Below are positions 25,137-33,681 of a DNA stretch of 64,000 nt, piece by piece. The translations under genes and the position numbers were made by a program. How positions within the stretch are numbered: position 1 is the first letter of the stretch; each line of letters starts with the position of its first letter. Source of the stretch: Bacillota bacterium (GTDB lineage Bacteria; Bacillota; Clostridia; Lachnospirales; Lachnospiraceae); NCBI GenBank assembly GCA_023435895.1, contig JAEZLH010000011.1, positions 60,932-124,931 on the forward strand, given 5' to 3'. Under the pieces are notes generated by a model. That model saw nothing but the letters and a program-made list of their open reading frames with translations, searched no databases and was not told where the DNA came from.

Positions 25137-26040
25137 CGAGCAGGGATTTCCCTTCCTTCCTCTCCAGAAGTTCAAGGACTCTTAATTCTTCATCATCAAT
25201 GGAAGAATTTCTTTCTCTTCTCTTCTTCTGTTTGAATCTCAATTCATCTACCTTATATTCCCGTACTTCCTTCTCATCATTCTCAAGGGTAACAATTACC
25301 TTAACTAACTGTTTCAAAACACTGACGCTTTGAACTTCTCCTCTAAGGTTGTCCTTTGTAGATACATAGTCGCCAACGCTCGGAAGCTTGCTGTTCAGTT
25401 CCTCATATGCCTCTTCTTCATGCTTCAGACAGCACATAAGTCTCCCGCACACACCGGAGATCTTGGTCGGATTCAGGGATAAATTCTGTTCTTTCGCCAT
25501 CTTTATAGATACCGGTGCAAACTCGGACAAATGGGTATGGCAGCAAAGCGGTCTTCCGCAGATACCAATTCCTCCAACAATCTTAGTCTCATCTCTTACA
25601 CCAATTTGGCGAAGTTCAATTCTTGTCTTAAACACCGAAGCCAAATCCTTAACCAGTTCACGAAAATCTATTCTGCCATCTGCAGTAAAGTAGAATAATA
25701 CTTTGTTATTATCAAAGGTATATTCCGAATCAATCAACTTCATTTCAAGCCCATGCTTTTGTATTTTCTCAAGGCAAATTTGAAAGGCTTCTTTTTCTTT
25801 TTCTTTATTTCTTTTCTCGACCGCATCATCTTCCTCTGTAGCCTGACGAATTACCGGCTTTAAAGGCTGAATAATCTTATGGTCCTCTACATCCCTTGGG
25901 CCTAACACTACATGACCATACTCAATTCCTCTTGCCGTCTCGACAATTACATTGTCGCCTTGCTTAATTTCATAACCGGCAGGATCAAAGAAGTATACTT
26001 TTCCGGCTCTGCGAAATCTTACTCCAATTACATTAACCAT
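25126..26040 (-). CDS. ricT: Regulatory iron-sulfur-containing complex subunit RicT (YaaT/PSP1 family)
   Basis: 304 residues. The PSP1 domain begins VIGVRFRRAGKVYFFDPAG. A cysteine-rich core, GICGRPLCCHTH...GVCGRLMCCLKHEEEAYEE (about residues 155-203), provides the cluster-ligating residues known for YaaT. With RicA and RicF it influences RNase Y-dependent mRNA maturation and sporulation phosphorelay timing in B. subtilis. The C-terminus is charged (KQKKRRERNSS). Start and stop overlap the holB and methyltransferase genes, giving translational coupling. Confidence 0.95.
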   Translation of the reverse strand: MVNVIGVRFRRAGKVYFFDPAGYEIKQGDNVIVETARGIEYGHVVLGPRDVEDHKIIQPLKPVIRQATEEDDAVEKRNKEKEKEAFQICLEKIQKHGLEMKLIDSEYTFDNNKVLFYFTADGRIDFRELVKDLASVFKTRIELRQIGVRDETKIVGGIGICGRPLCCHTHLSEFAPVSIKMAKEQNLSLNPTKISGVCGRLMCCLKHEEEAYEELNSKLPSVGDYVSTKDNLRGEVQSVSVLKQLVKVIVTLENDEKEVREYKVDELRFKQKKRRERNSSIDDEELRVLELLERKEGKSLLDDE

Positions 26041-27037
26041 TGCTGTTCTCCTTTATTGAAAGAAGCATTAACTCGATTGCTATATCAAAATTGACATTTG
26101 CCTTTAACCGTATCTTTGCTTTCTCCATTGCTTTTAATATATTTTCAACACCCTCATAACTGCGAATGTTGGCTTGCTTGTTTATATAAGATATTTCCTC
26201 TTTATATAACAGAAGATCCGGGTCCATGGTCGCCTTAAACATCAAAACATCACGGTACCACATAATCATCATATCAATATAGTCCTCAATATTGTTCTTC
26301 GCGGCGGTGAGAAATTTCAAGCCTGATATCACCTCATAAAGATCCATATCATCGATATATTTAAGAATATGCAATACATTATTCTTCATCTGCTCAAAGT
26401 CTTCTGAAGAGGCATATTTAATTGCCTTGCCCACATTGCCGCCTGAGAAGCCGGCTGCAACCTCAGCCATATAATCCGGTATTAGATAATGAGTCATCAA
26501 AAATTCCTTAATGCTTTGACGATCCACAGGCTTTAGATTCAGTACCACGGATCTGGAAAGTATGGTGGGCAAAATAGAACTAATATTGGAAACCAAAAGA
26601 AGAATTAATGCGTATTCGGGGGGTTCTTCCATGGTTTTTAACAAGGCGTTCTGTGCTTGCTCCGTCAACTTTTGGGCATCATCAATGATATATATTTTAT
26701 AGGGGCTGTCATAGGGCTTCACCTGCATATCCCCATTGACTTGAATTCTGATATCATCCACACCAATACTTGCTTTTTCATGGGTAACCCATATTATGTC
26801 CGGGTGATTGCCCGTTTCCAACTGCATACAGGATTTGCAGCGGTTACAGGGAATAATTCCACCTTCCTCACACTGCAGGGTTTTTGCAAATGCAGTAGCC
26901 AGAACTTTTTTCCCCATGCCTTCTTCCCCATGAAAAATATATGCATGGGATACTTTGTTAGAGATTATAGCGTTCTGCAAATGCTGCTTAATGCTTTCAT
27001 GTCCAATGATTTGTTCAAAGTCTTGCATAGGAATCAC
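26033..27037 (-). CDS. holB: DNA polymerase III delta-prime subunit
   Basis: 334 residues from a GTG start at 27037, or 331 from the ATG at 27028. Clamp-loader AAA+ features are FEQIIGHESIKQHLQNAI, SHAYIFHGEEGMGKK (Walker A-like), the zinc-binding CEEGGIIPCNRCKSCMQLETG, IYIIDDAQKLTEQAQNALLKTMEEPP (degenerate Walker B) and sensor 1 ILSRS. In the E. coli protein delta-prime does not hydrolyse ATP; the Walker A here retains GKK. It overlaps ricT by eight bases. The order holB-ricT matches B. subtilis. Confidence 0.95.
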   Translation of the reverse strand: MIPMQDFEQIIGHESIKQHLQNAIISNKVSHAYIFHGEEGMGKKVLATAFAKTLQCEEGGIIPCNRCKSCMQLETGNHPDIIWVTHEKASIGVDDIRIQVNGDMQVKPYDSPYKIYIIDDAQKLTEQAQNALLKTMEEPPEYALILLLVSNISSILPTILSRSVVLNLKPVDRQSIKEFLMTHYLIPDYMAEVAAGFSGGNVGKAIKYASSEDFEQMKNNVLHILKYIDDMDLYEVISGLKFLTAAKNNIEDYIDMMIMWYRDVLMFKATMDPDLLLYKEEISYINKQANIRSYEGVENILKAMEKAKIRLKANVNFDIAIELMLLSIKENSNG

Positions 27038-27081
27038 CAGTTCCTTTCCTGTTTGAATAGGTTAAGTTATTATTGTGTCCC

Positions 27082-27522
27082 TTATGTTAAAATATCCAGC
27101 AGAAGACCTCTAATTTCATCTATCTTATTAAGTATGGCAAGATGATCCTTCTCATCCTTAATCAATTCTTCCGCCAATTCATCCAAATTCTTATCCACCA
27201 GCTTAATCATCGTATAAACTCGATGTCTGCCCTTTTTATCAAGGAAGTTCTCCCTGGAGAATTTATGGGATCTGTTTATGATTTCATTCATAAAACCCCG
27301 AATCAATTCCCGGTAGTGTCTCATATCCCTAACATCCATGTGCTTGACAATCTTTTTGCCATGAGCTGCGATTTCATTAAGCATGGCTTTAAGAGTATTT
27401 TGCAATTCTTGTTCTTCTATATGGGAAACCAATGTGAATTTAAAAGAACCATCTGCCTCCGGAACCGGAGCCTTTTGTTCCGTTTGATTGATAGGTTGCA
27501 TTTGGTTAACCTTAATATCCAT
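27082..27522 (-). CDS. yaaR: YaaR family (DUF327) protein
   Basis: 146 residues, function unknown. The N-terminus is a flexible 30-residue stretch. Then an all-helical domain includes FTLVSHIEEQELQNTLKAMLNEI, DMRHYRELIRGFMNEIINRSHKFSRENFLDKKGRHRVYTMIKLVDKNLDELAEELI. The conserved K-x-G-R-H-R-V-Y-T region is diagnostic of YaaR. GGAGG precedes the ATG. Its place directly ahead of holB is the same as in B. subtilis. Confidence 0.92.
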   Translation of the reverse strand: MDIKVNQMQPINQTEQKAPVPEADGSFKFTLVSHIEEQELQNTLKAMLNEIAAHGKKIVKHMDVRDMRHYRELIRGFMNEIINRSHKFSRENFLDKKGRHRVYTMIKLVDKNLDELAEELIKDEKDHLAILNKIDEIRGLLLDILT

Positions 27523-27601
27523 ATCCGTCCTCCAAAATTTCTGTCACAGCAAAAATATAACCTCTTTACTGTTACTAATCATAGCATACAATTTCCAAAC
27601 T

Positions 27602-28189
27602 TTACAGCAATTTTTTAACATCAGACACAATCTGATTAATACAATCATCCATATTATTATTTTGATATCGTTTGTTTATCCCTATTCTAGCCAGATTCTC
27701 TTCCGAGAAGTCCTCCTCATCCGCTAAAAATCTTCTGCACATTTCAGAGTACTGGGGCAAACTTTGTTCTTTCTCACGATTAATCGCTCTCATTAACCGT
27801 AAACCATCTTCCACTTCTATATAAATGGGCCAGACTTTGTCCTTGCCAAAGTATTCCCTAATCTGCTCAAAGGTCTCCAAGGTTCCAATCATAAGATAGC
27901 TTGAATGTTCCAAATCAATCTGACCGTCGTTCACGGTAAAATAGTGCCATTCTCCTTGAACCGTCTGGTAAGAGCGGTGTTCAATTATTTTATTTTGTTC
28001 CTTAAGTAGTTGTAATGCGGCTTCCTCAACAAAAAAATATTCAACACCATCTTGCTCACCTGCCCGAATCGGTCTAGTAGTATACATTACCGCAGTCTTT
28101 AGTTTTATTTCATCGGACTCTAATAACTTCTTATAGATAGTATCCTTTCCAGTTGCGCTCTTTCCCATTACAATAAAGATTTTTGACAT
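27602..28189 (-). CDS. Guanylate kinase-like nucleotide kinase (in the tmk position of the locus)
   Basis: 195 residues. The P-loop is GKSATGKDT (residues 9-17), followed by the GMK substrate-binding signature YTTRPIRAGEQDGVEYFFV (about 36-54). Canonical guanylate kinases have GxSGxGKST and a WAxxHGxxYGT substrate loop; here the equivalent is EHRSYQTVQGEWHYFT, so specificity may differ. B. subtilis has thymidylate kinase (tmk) at this position. A canonical gmk presumably exists elsewhere, which would make this a paralogue. Gaps to its neighbours are 79 and 154 bases. Confidence 0.85.
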   Translation of the reverse strand: MSKIFIVMGKSATGKDTIYKKLLESDEIKLKTAVMYTTRPIRAGEQDGVEYFFVEEAALQLLKEQNKIIEHRSYQTVQGEWHYFTVNDGQIDLEHSSYLMIGTLETFEQIREYFGKDKVWPIYIEVEDGLRLMRAINREKEQSLPQYSEMCRRFLADEEDFSEENLARIGINKRYQNNNMDDCINQIVSDVKKLL

Positions 28190-28343
28190 AATCTATCCTT
28201 CCCGTTCCTCATAATTCCTAGTATGACTCAAGTAAATTACATGCTGATCCAGTAAGGATGAAACAATAATCTATTTACCGGCAGTCATATTAGTAATTCT
28301 TTTTGCTGATAATTTCTTTTTCTTTTATTTTCGTAAGATACAA

Positions 28344-29759
28344 CTACTCCACTAAAACATCGATCTGATTTCCCTCGCAAAGCCCCGTCAACCCTGTATC
28401 GCTTTTCAAAATTTCATCGATATAATTCAAAATCTTTTCCTCTATTCTCTCACCTGGAACAAGTATTGGGGAACCCGGTGGATACATACAGATATATGCA
28501 CCTGAAATTCTTCCGTTGCTTTCGCTAAGGGGTATTTGCTCGGTGGATTTATCGATTGCTTCTGATAATAACACAGCACTTTGAGGCCTGAATTGAGTAT
28601 TTATTTTCTTTCTTTCTCCCACTCTTTGAACATTAATCCTTTTATCAATCTCTATTAACGCCCTTGATAAACGCTCAAACCCTTCTTTTCGATCTCCTAT
28701 GGAGGTCATTCCAAGAATGTATTCCGGCGTTTCCATCTCCATCACAATATGATATTCCTCATAAAGTATTTTTTGCAGAGTGTGTCCACTCATATTCGAG
28801 TTTCTAACTGATATGGTGATTTTAGATGGATCAAGGTCAAAGATTCCTTGGGTGCCTATCGATTTGGAGGTCAATAACTTAAGATTCTTTAGCTGCTCCA
28901 TACTCTGATAAAACTCCATCAATTCCTGATGATATGCATGAAACAGTTCTCTGCTCTTCTCTTCTAATAACGTAATGCACTGATCAATTCCGGACATAAG
29001 GATATAAGAAGGACTGCTGCTTTGATATATTGTAAGATATCTTTGAATTTTTTTATTCAAATCATCTGCATTGGAGTGTAAAACCGCAGTTTGCGTCAGT
29101 GAAGGCAATGTTTTATGAAGGCTCTGTATTACAATGTCCGCACCCTGTTGTATCGAACTTTTGGGAAATCCCTCATGAAACCCAAAGTGAGCTCCGTGAG
29201 CCTCATCCACCAACAGCCGTGCCCCATGCTTATGCACAACCTTTGACAGTTCCTTAATATCGGAGACCACACCCTCGTAGGTGGGAGAAGTAATCACAAC
29301 TAATGAAATATTTTTATTCTTTATCAACAGCTCTTCGATTTCAGATGGAAGAATTCCACCGTTTATCCCATACTCCTCAACCTGATGTGGATAATAATAA
29401 ATTGGAATAAGCCCTTTTAGAGCAATTGCATGATAAACCGATTTATGACAGTTTCTAGCTACAATGACTTGGTCGTTATAATTCGTAGCCGCACAAATAC
29501 CTGCTAGAATTCCGGAGGTACTTCCATTGACCAACGGAAATGAGCGATTTGTTTTATATAGCGCCTCCATCCTCTCAGATAATTGCTTTATAATTCCTTC
29601 CGGCTGATGAAGATTATCAAACCCTTCAATTTCAGTAATATCGATAGAGTAGGGATTGATCATTTTCATCATATCTGTATTTCTTTTATGGCCCGGCATG
29701 TGCATAGGATAATAATCCTCATAGCTATATTTCATTAATTCCTCATATAATTTTTTCAA
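28344..29759 (-). CDS. Orn/Lys/Arg decarboxylase family PLP enzyme (YaaO-like)
   Basis: 471 residues from a TTG at 29759; homologues carry the KxLYExL segment, so the TTG is preferred over an ATG at 29738. The fold-type I PLP decarboxylase begins YYPMHMPGHKRN, with NGSTSGILAGICA, VDEAHGAHFGFH and the PLP lysine in QSLHKTLPSLTQTA. A C-terminal wing domain contains ICMYPPGSPILVPGERI. It is shorter than inducible E. coli decarboxylases and lacks the N-terminal receiver-like wing, like B. subtilis SpeA/YaaO. Substrate (Arg, Lys or Orn) is not decided by sequence. It heads the conserved yaaO-abrB block. Confidence 0.9.
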   Translation of the reverse strand: MKKLYEELMKYSYEDYYPMHMPGHKRNTDMMKMINPYSIDITEIEGFDNLHQPEGIIKQLSERMEALYKTNRSFPLVNGSTSGILAGICAATNYNDQVIVARNCHKSVYHAIALKGLIPIYYYPHQVEEYGINGGILPSEIEELLIKNKNISLVVITSPTYEGVVSDIKELSKVVHKHGARLLVDEAHGAHFGFHEGFPKSSIQQGADIVIQSLHKTLPSLTQTAVLHSNADDLNKKIQRYLTIYQSSSPSYILMSGIDQCITLLEEKSRELFHAYHQELMEFYQSMEQLKNLKLLTSKSIGTQGIFDLDPSKITISVRNSNMSGHTLQKILYEEYHIVMEMETPEYILGMTSIGDRKEGFERLSRALIEIDKRINVQRVGERKKINTQFRPQSAVLLSEAIDKSTEQIPLSESNGRISGAYICMYPPGSPILVPGERIEEKILNYIDEILKSDTGLTGLCEGNQIDVLVE

Positions 29760-30005
29760 TTACTTTCATGCCTTTCATTAACAATTAATATGCCTCATTA
29801 TCACATTATTACTATATAACACTTTATCTTCAAAAACAAGTTTTACCCCTAAGAATAGGTACATTGTGGCACTAAAGTAGTAGCTTTCTTTTACAAATCG
29901 CTCACTATTCTATCCCTTTATGCTTAATAAACATTAGGTTGTCAAATAGTCTTTCAACAATGTATATTGGCAATTTTCATAAAACAAAAGAATGAATGCA
30001 CCTAT

Positions 30006-30051
30006 TAAAAAAAGCGACCCATCTTTCATTCCTGAAAAATCAATCGCTTTT
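30006..30051 (-). terminator. Probable terminator of the diguanylate cyclase gene
   Basis: AAAAGCGA (30010-30017) and TCGCTTTT (30044-30051) pair across a 26-base loop. On the minus strand the stem is followed by a TTTTTTT run. It is 33 bases past the stop at 30084. The large loop lowers confidence. Confidence 0.6.
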
Positions 30052-30083
30052 ATTATTTAAAAGTATGCTTAAGGTATTCCTTT

Positions 30084-32003
30084 TTAAAGTACAGCTATTA
30101 CATTCGCCTCAATTTTCTTAGACACTTTTTCATACTTTTGTTGATACATCAGTGAATCGGCTACTCTCATACAATTCTCAATGGTTGTATCCTTATCGGG
30201 AGTAATCAAATAAAAACCGTAGCTAATAAATACTCTTACATCATGTTGTTGGATTGCATTAAATCGATTAAGCTCTTCCACAAATCGATTGATGAATTGT
30301 TTCATCTTATCATCGTCATAATCCATGCCCAACACCATAAACTCATCGCCACCCAGCCGAATGCAAATCTCATCATCATCCGCCGCCTTTTGAAGCGCTA
30401 CCGCAATAACCTTTAACGAAATATCGCCATAAAAATGTCCAAAGGTATCGTTAATATACTTCAAACGGTCCATATCTGCGATGAATACCATCAATTTTGA
30501 TTGTTCTTCTATGCACTGGTTAAGATATTTCTTACCCAAGGTATCAAGCACTCTTCTATTATATAGACCTGTCAGATCATCTCTTACCGACATGTCCTCC
30601 AACTTATAGACTAATCGATTTAATTCCGCATGAATACGTACATTCTCAAGTGCATTACTAACGTTGTTCAGCCATGCCTGGAACGTTCTCATGTAAGTCT
30701 GTATAGCTTTAAAGCTGATTCCCACATAACCGAAACTATGAGCTCCATGATGCAGAACCGCAAAGAAAAAGTTCATTGGACGGTCTTCTAATAATTCCTC
30801 CGGAATCAGATTCTTTTTTAAGCATTTTAGCTTGGTGTAAAGGCTGTCCCCATTAATCCCCATCTCTAGGATAAGTTCTTTGCAATCAAGGATTACTTCA
30901 TCCACTTCCGCACTGTTATAATGATCCCATTCCTTATGGAGGCATAAGCAAAATTGATCAAAGTTCTTATTGCTGTTAACATAAATCCATAGCTTGTCCA
31001 CAATATCTTCAAGTTTTGTTAGTCCAGTTAAATCAGTGGACATAAACGCATTCTGAGTTATCTCTGCCTGTAAGGTCTCACGACTATGTATCAGATTTCT
31101 TCTCTTTCTATTGGCCTCATGGAACCGGTTCTTGCCACAGCCACAGGAATCCCTAAAAATTGTTGTAGTCTTTAAATAAGAGTATTGCTCCTGTGGAATG
31201 CCGTTATTATGTTTATGAATAATATCAACCGCTTCTATCCCCATTTCGAAAATGGGCATTTTAGCAGTAGTAAGGGACGGATTATAATCAATGGCATCAT
31301 CAATATCATCACACCCAGATACTGCAATCTGTTCCGGGATGGAGATTCCTCGCTCTTCTAATGCCTTACATACCGTAATAGCCATAAAATCATTGGCACA
31401 AATAATAGCCTCTGGCCACTCTTTATCGCCATCCAGCCAATACTCAACTGCTTTTTCTCCGGAAGCTTTCCATAGATCACCATAATATATTCTATCTTCT
31501 TCAATCTCAATATTATGTTTTTGTAGTTCTCTCTTATAATTCTCCAGTCTCTTATTGGCTCCCGCATTATGCTTCGGCCCGGCTAGAAAATTAATCCTTG
31601 TAAAGCCATGTTCTTCAATGTAATGATTGATTATCTCATCAAGTACCGTGTCATCATCAATTAAAACATTATAAAAACCCTCAACCTCTTTACGAATGCT
31701 TACAACGGGACAATGGCATTTATCCTGAATATTCTTTTTATATCTGTCTATCAATTTTGGGAGAATCATGATATCGGGGGTAAACACTATCCCTTCTAAT
31801 TCATCATAATTGGGCAAATCCACAATATGAAGCTCACCCATATCATAAGTCAACTGACCAAAGCCTCCGAAGTTCGTAAAAAAGGCAACATTATAGTCAA
31901 GTTCATTTGCCCTTTTCATTATTCCGCGGCTTAATGCATTCTGGTATTCTTCAAACACTTGGGAAATAAATACCCCGATTGTTTTTCTGTTATTTCCGAA
32001 CAC
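30084..32003 (-). CDS. Diguanylate cyclase with LacI-type sugar-binding sensor domain
   Basis: 639 residues. Residues about 1-280 form a periplasmic-binding-protein-like domain of the LacI/GalR regulator class (TIGVFISQVFEEYQNALSRGI, FLAGPKHNAGANKRLENYKREL, AIICANDFMAITVCKALEERG, VSGCDDID) without a helix-turn-helix or signal peptide, so it senses in the cytosol. A CGCG cysteine cluster follows near residue 287. A middle helical region leads to a GGDEF domain (GGDEF at 551-555). The inhibitory RxxD site is replaced by acidic residues. It should make c-di-GMP in response to a small ligand, probably a sugar or nucleoside. Monocistronic. Confidence 0.92.
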   Translation of the reverse strand: MFGNNRKTIGVFISQVFEEYQNALSRGIMKRANELDYNVAFFTNFGGFGQLTYDMGELHIVDLPNYDELEGIVFTPDIMILPKLIDRYKKNIQDKCHCPVVSIRKEVEGFYNVLIDDDTVLDEIINHYIEEHGFTRINFLAGPKHNAGANKRLENYKRELQKHNIEIEEDRIYYGDLWKASGEKAVEYWLDGDKEWPEAIICANDFMAITVCKALEERGISIPEQIAVSGCDDIDDAIDYNPSLTTAKMPIFEMGIEAVDIIHKHNNGIPQEQYSYLKTTTIFRDSCGCGKNRFHEANRKRRNLIHSRETLQAEITQNAFMSTDLTGLTKLEDIVDKLWIYVNSNKNFDQFCLCLHKEWDHYNSAEVDEVILDCKELILEMGINGDSLYTKLKCLKKNLIPEELLEDRPMNFFFAVLHHGAHSFGYVGISFKAIQTYMRTFQAWLNNVSNALENVRIHAELNRLVYKLEDMSVRDDLTGLYNRRVLDTLGKKYLNQCIEEQSKLMVFIADMDRLKYINDTFGHFYGDISLKVIAVALQKAADDDEICIRLGGDEFMVLGMDYDDDKMKQFINRFVEELNRFNAIQQHDVRVFISYGFYLITPDKDTTIENCMRVADSLMYQQKYEKVSKKIEANVIAVL

Positions 32004-32225
32004 TTACCATCCCCCAATTCTTACAGACAGCGCCAATGTGTAACGTTATTATATAATTATAAATATATAACATCTGCGCCTCAATTTCAATAGAGGGAAT
32101 CTTAAACTTACTGTATTAAACGCTTATAAACTCTTACTTAATATGGAGATCTATGTTTCATGCATTTCAACATAAATCTAAGAGGATTGCTTTATATACC
32201 TGTTTTTAATAATAAGACAGCAGTT

Positions 32226-32648
32226 TTATTCCACATAATCCTTTAGTACTTTTAATGTTTTTAACGGAATATCAACGTTAAATGTAGCAAAATCCTTTAA
32301 CGAATCTACATTACTAAAATCTTTTCCTAAATGCCCTATATCCGTATCCAAGTCGGCAAATTGAATATATACTCCACTGTCATCAAATACTAGATAGTAG
32401 GTTAATAATAAATTATATTCATGTTCTGACTTCTTAAAATTGAAGTTTTGACATTCTTTAACGATTTTATTTACTTTTCTTGAGTCGGTAAATGTGATAC
32501 ATTTCACAAATTCCCCATCTGATAATTGGTTATACAATGTAATACTATGTGTTTTTAAATCCAAATTATTAGGACTACTTTTATTACAGGCACTAAATAA
32601 TATTGAAAATATTAACACAAAAATCACTACTTTATTTGAATATTTCAT
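32226..32648 (-). CDS. Small hypothetical lipoprotein
   Basis: 140 residues. Basic MKYSNK, hydrophobic VVIFVLIFSIL and lipobox LFSAC with Cys20 identify a signal-peptidase II lipoprotein. AGAGGTG lies seven bases before the ATG. The mature domain (about 120 residues) is alpha/beta with charged residues and no recognised family. It lies between the diguanylate cyclase and the two unknown genes downstream of a RelA/SpoT homologue, on the same strand. The function is unknown. Confidence 0.8.
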   Translation of the reverse strand: MKYSNKVVIFVLIFSILFSACNKSSPNNLDLKTHSITLYNQLSDGEFVKCITFTDSRKVNKIVKECQNFNFKKSEHEYNLLLTYYLVFDDSGVYIQFADLDTDIGHLGKDFSNVDSLKDFATFNVDIPLKTLKVLKDYVE

Positions 32649-32738
32649 TCAAATCACCTCTTTTGATTAATGAATACACTGACTTTCTATTAATCGATAT
32701 AGTATTGCATTCTATCCTTTAATCATCTTACTATATTC

Positions 32739-33293
32739 TTAATTTTGATAATCCTCCGAATATTGAATTGCCTTACCCGCTTTAAAAGCAAATAAAATGG
32801 TCTCAATTGCCTGTGCAGTTATAACGCGGTACTGAAGAAAGTACATCATGTTATCTACGAAATCAATATAATCTGATTTCTTCTCATCCAAAATCAGCGT
32901 TGAAATATTCTCATTATTCAAACACCTTAATAAATACCCAGTAACAAAGCGTTCATTGGCAAAGGTCAGATTATAATCCTCCAGATTATCATTTACAATC
33001 ATTAGAGGTTTACGCTTAATAAGCCAAAAGGCTGTATACGAATATATCTTTGTAGTACTAATCCTTTCAATTCCGTGGAACTGCTTTAAACGGTCAATAT
33101 CCACAAAGTAATCGATAATCATTTGATTCAGGGCATTCTTTGATATGACCAAATTCTCCTCATAATTATGCCTTTTAATAAATTCAGTCATATAATCCCA
33201 TAACGTTGCGTAACGATGCTTTACTCTTTCTTCACCAAACGTATCGATCAGATATTGATAGGTTTTACTGTTAAAGTTCTTATAATTGTCCAT
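32739..33293 (-). CDS. Hypothetical protein (184 aa) in RelA/SpoT-homologue neighbourhood
   Basis: 184 residues from the ATG at 33293, with AGGACGGTGG upstream. It overlaps the stop of the preceding 73-residue gene by 14 bases. The protein is soluble, rich in Tyr, Asn and Phe, with WDYMTEFIKRHNYEENLVISKNALNQMIIDYFVDIDRLKQFHGIERI in the middle and no known motif. Tight coupling with the small gene suggests the two act together. The composition (AT-rich codons) resembles the neighbouring lipoprotein. Confidence 0.7.
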   Translation of the reverse strand: MDNYKNFNSKTYQYLIDTFGEERVKHRYATLWDYMTEFIKRHNYEENLVISKNALNQMIIDYFVDIDRLKQFHGIERISTTKIYSYTAFWLIKRKPLMIVNDNLEDYNLTFANERFVTGYLLRCLNNENISTLILDEKKSDYIDFVDNMMYFLQYRVITAQAIETILFAFKAGKAIQYSEDYQN

Positions 33294-33501
33294 TGTAAGC
33301 CACCGTCCTAGTTTCGACATAATTATAATACGACATTGTCTTAATGTATTTCATATAATTTTTAAAATCAATATTTTCGCTTTCCAGCGTATAATCCTCA
33401 TAATTGTTCGGTAGAACATGCTTTGACAGGGTGCCGCTTTTTATGGCCGTGATAAATTCTTCCGCTGCATTATCCGCTTCTTTGCTATGATTAATATTCA
33501 T
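33280..33501 (-). CDS. Small hypothetical protein (73 aa), coupled to the next gene
   Basis: 73 residues. AGGTGAGGAT precedes the ATG at 33501. The sequence is acidic, starts MNINHSKEADNAAEEFI and is rich in Tyr/Asn near its end. No motif was recognised. It follows the RelA/SpoT-type gene after 180 bases and overlaps the next gene by 14. Size and position would fit an antitoxin or accessory factor, but this is inference only. Confidence 0.65.
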   Translation of the reverse strand: MNINHSKEADNAAEEFITAIKSGTLSKHVLPNNYEDYTLESENIDFKNYMKYIKTMSYYNYVETRTVAYNGQL

Positions 33502-33681
33502 ATCCTCACCTTACCTTTCCTATTCTTTTTCCTGATTCTTTCTATATTACAAATTAATTTATTACTCTATAGAATATCCTAACTATTCCGTTCTCTATTA
33601 CATAACCTAATTACCGTACCATACCTATTGTTATGTCATCGTTTCCTATCCTATCTCATAACTACCTATCTTACTTCCTGA

